Of a stretch of 64,000 nt of DNA, positions 63,681 through 64,000 are shown piece after piece. Made by a program: the position numbers and the translations under genes. Positions within the stretch are counted from its first letter, which is position 1; each line of letters begins with the position of its first letter. Origin of the DNA: Delphinapterus leucas (lineage: Eukaryota > Chordata > Mammalia > Artiodactyla > Monodontidae); NCBI RefSeq assembly GCF_002288925.2, contig NW_022098043.1, forward strand, positions 6,558,901-6,622,900, written 5' to 3'. The notes beneath the pieces are model-generated. The model made no database searches. It saw nothing but the letters and a program-made list of their open reading frames with translations, and had not been told where the DNA came from.

Positions 63681-64000
63681 TGCTGGGAGTGAGGGATATT
63701 TGGGGATGCTTTTAAGGGCCCAGATGAGAAATAGGGAGTTTGGAACCTGAGCAGTAAAAACAGGGTAGAGAGGAGAGGCAGAACAGGGGCATCAGGCAAT
63801 GGTTACACAATCCCTCTGACTCTAGCGGCCATAGTGTCCACTGAGGCACACAGACAAGAAATCAGAATGGTCCCCAGGCCATTTGTGACTCTGACCCTGT
63901 CACCACCACCCTATGTTCAGCCTGGCCCTAGATCTATGGGTAACTCCCTACCAGAGACCCTCACAACCCACGGAGATGAGACACAGGGACATGAACTCCA

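Overview
This window reads as nuclear DNA of a placental mammal, most likely a cetacean. The strongest evidence is six tRNA-derived SINEs of the CHR type that are abundant in whale and dolphin genomes: five of the short, young form and one of the longer, older form shared more widely among Cetartiodactyla. Two 5'-truncated L1 copies share a cetartiodactyl-type 3' end. Placement in Cetacea rests on recognition of these repeat consensuses; the species cannot be fixed from the sequence.

I find no protein-coding gene, no structural RNA gene and no CRISPR array. Open reading frames are many because much of the DNA is GC-rich. The longer ones are proline/serine-rich, run through repeats, or overlap other frames on both strands, as expected by chance. 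The window is best read as intergenic or deep intronic sequence: a mostly GC-rich background full of ancient MIR and L2 fragments, with a few AT-rich L1 blocks.

Layout. Positions 1-2540: mostly unique DNA with one unassigned repeat. 2540-5670: an L2 split by an antisense L1, then a young L1 itself split by an antisense SINE. 5670-12100: MIR and L2 fragments. 12115-12355: an AT-rich, homeodomain-motif-rich island resembling a conserved enhancer. 12400-28600: MIR/L2, microsatellites, a hAT-type element and two weaker regulatory candidates. 28700-35030: hAT elements, a MER5A carrying a (CA)n, and four CHR SINEs within 5 kb. 35960-36130: a short CpG-dense patch. 36-58 kb: MIR/L2, several GT-rich degenerate tracts, a 30-bp-period GGAT minisatellite, an ETS palindrome, a second antisense L1 plus MLT1 LTR, and further AT-rich regulatory candidates. 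58.3-59.6 kb: an LTR carrying a SINE and an L1 that share one target-site duplication in three copies. 60.3-62.5 kb: an AT-rich antisense L1 block with an unusual tandem foldback. The rest is ancient repeat.

No new biological system is visible. The observations most worth checking are the three-copy target-site arrangement near 58.7-59.4 kb, the palindromic tandem duplication at 61.64-61.77 kb, and the homeodomain-rich island near 12.2 kb.
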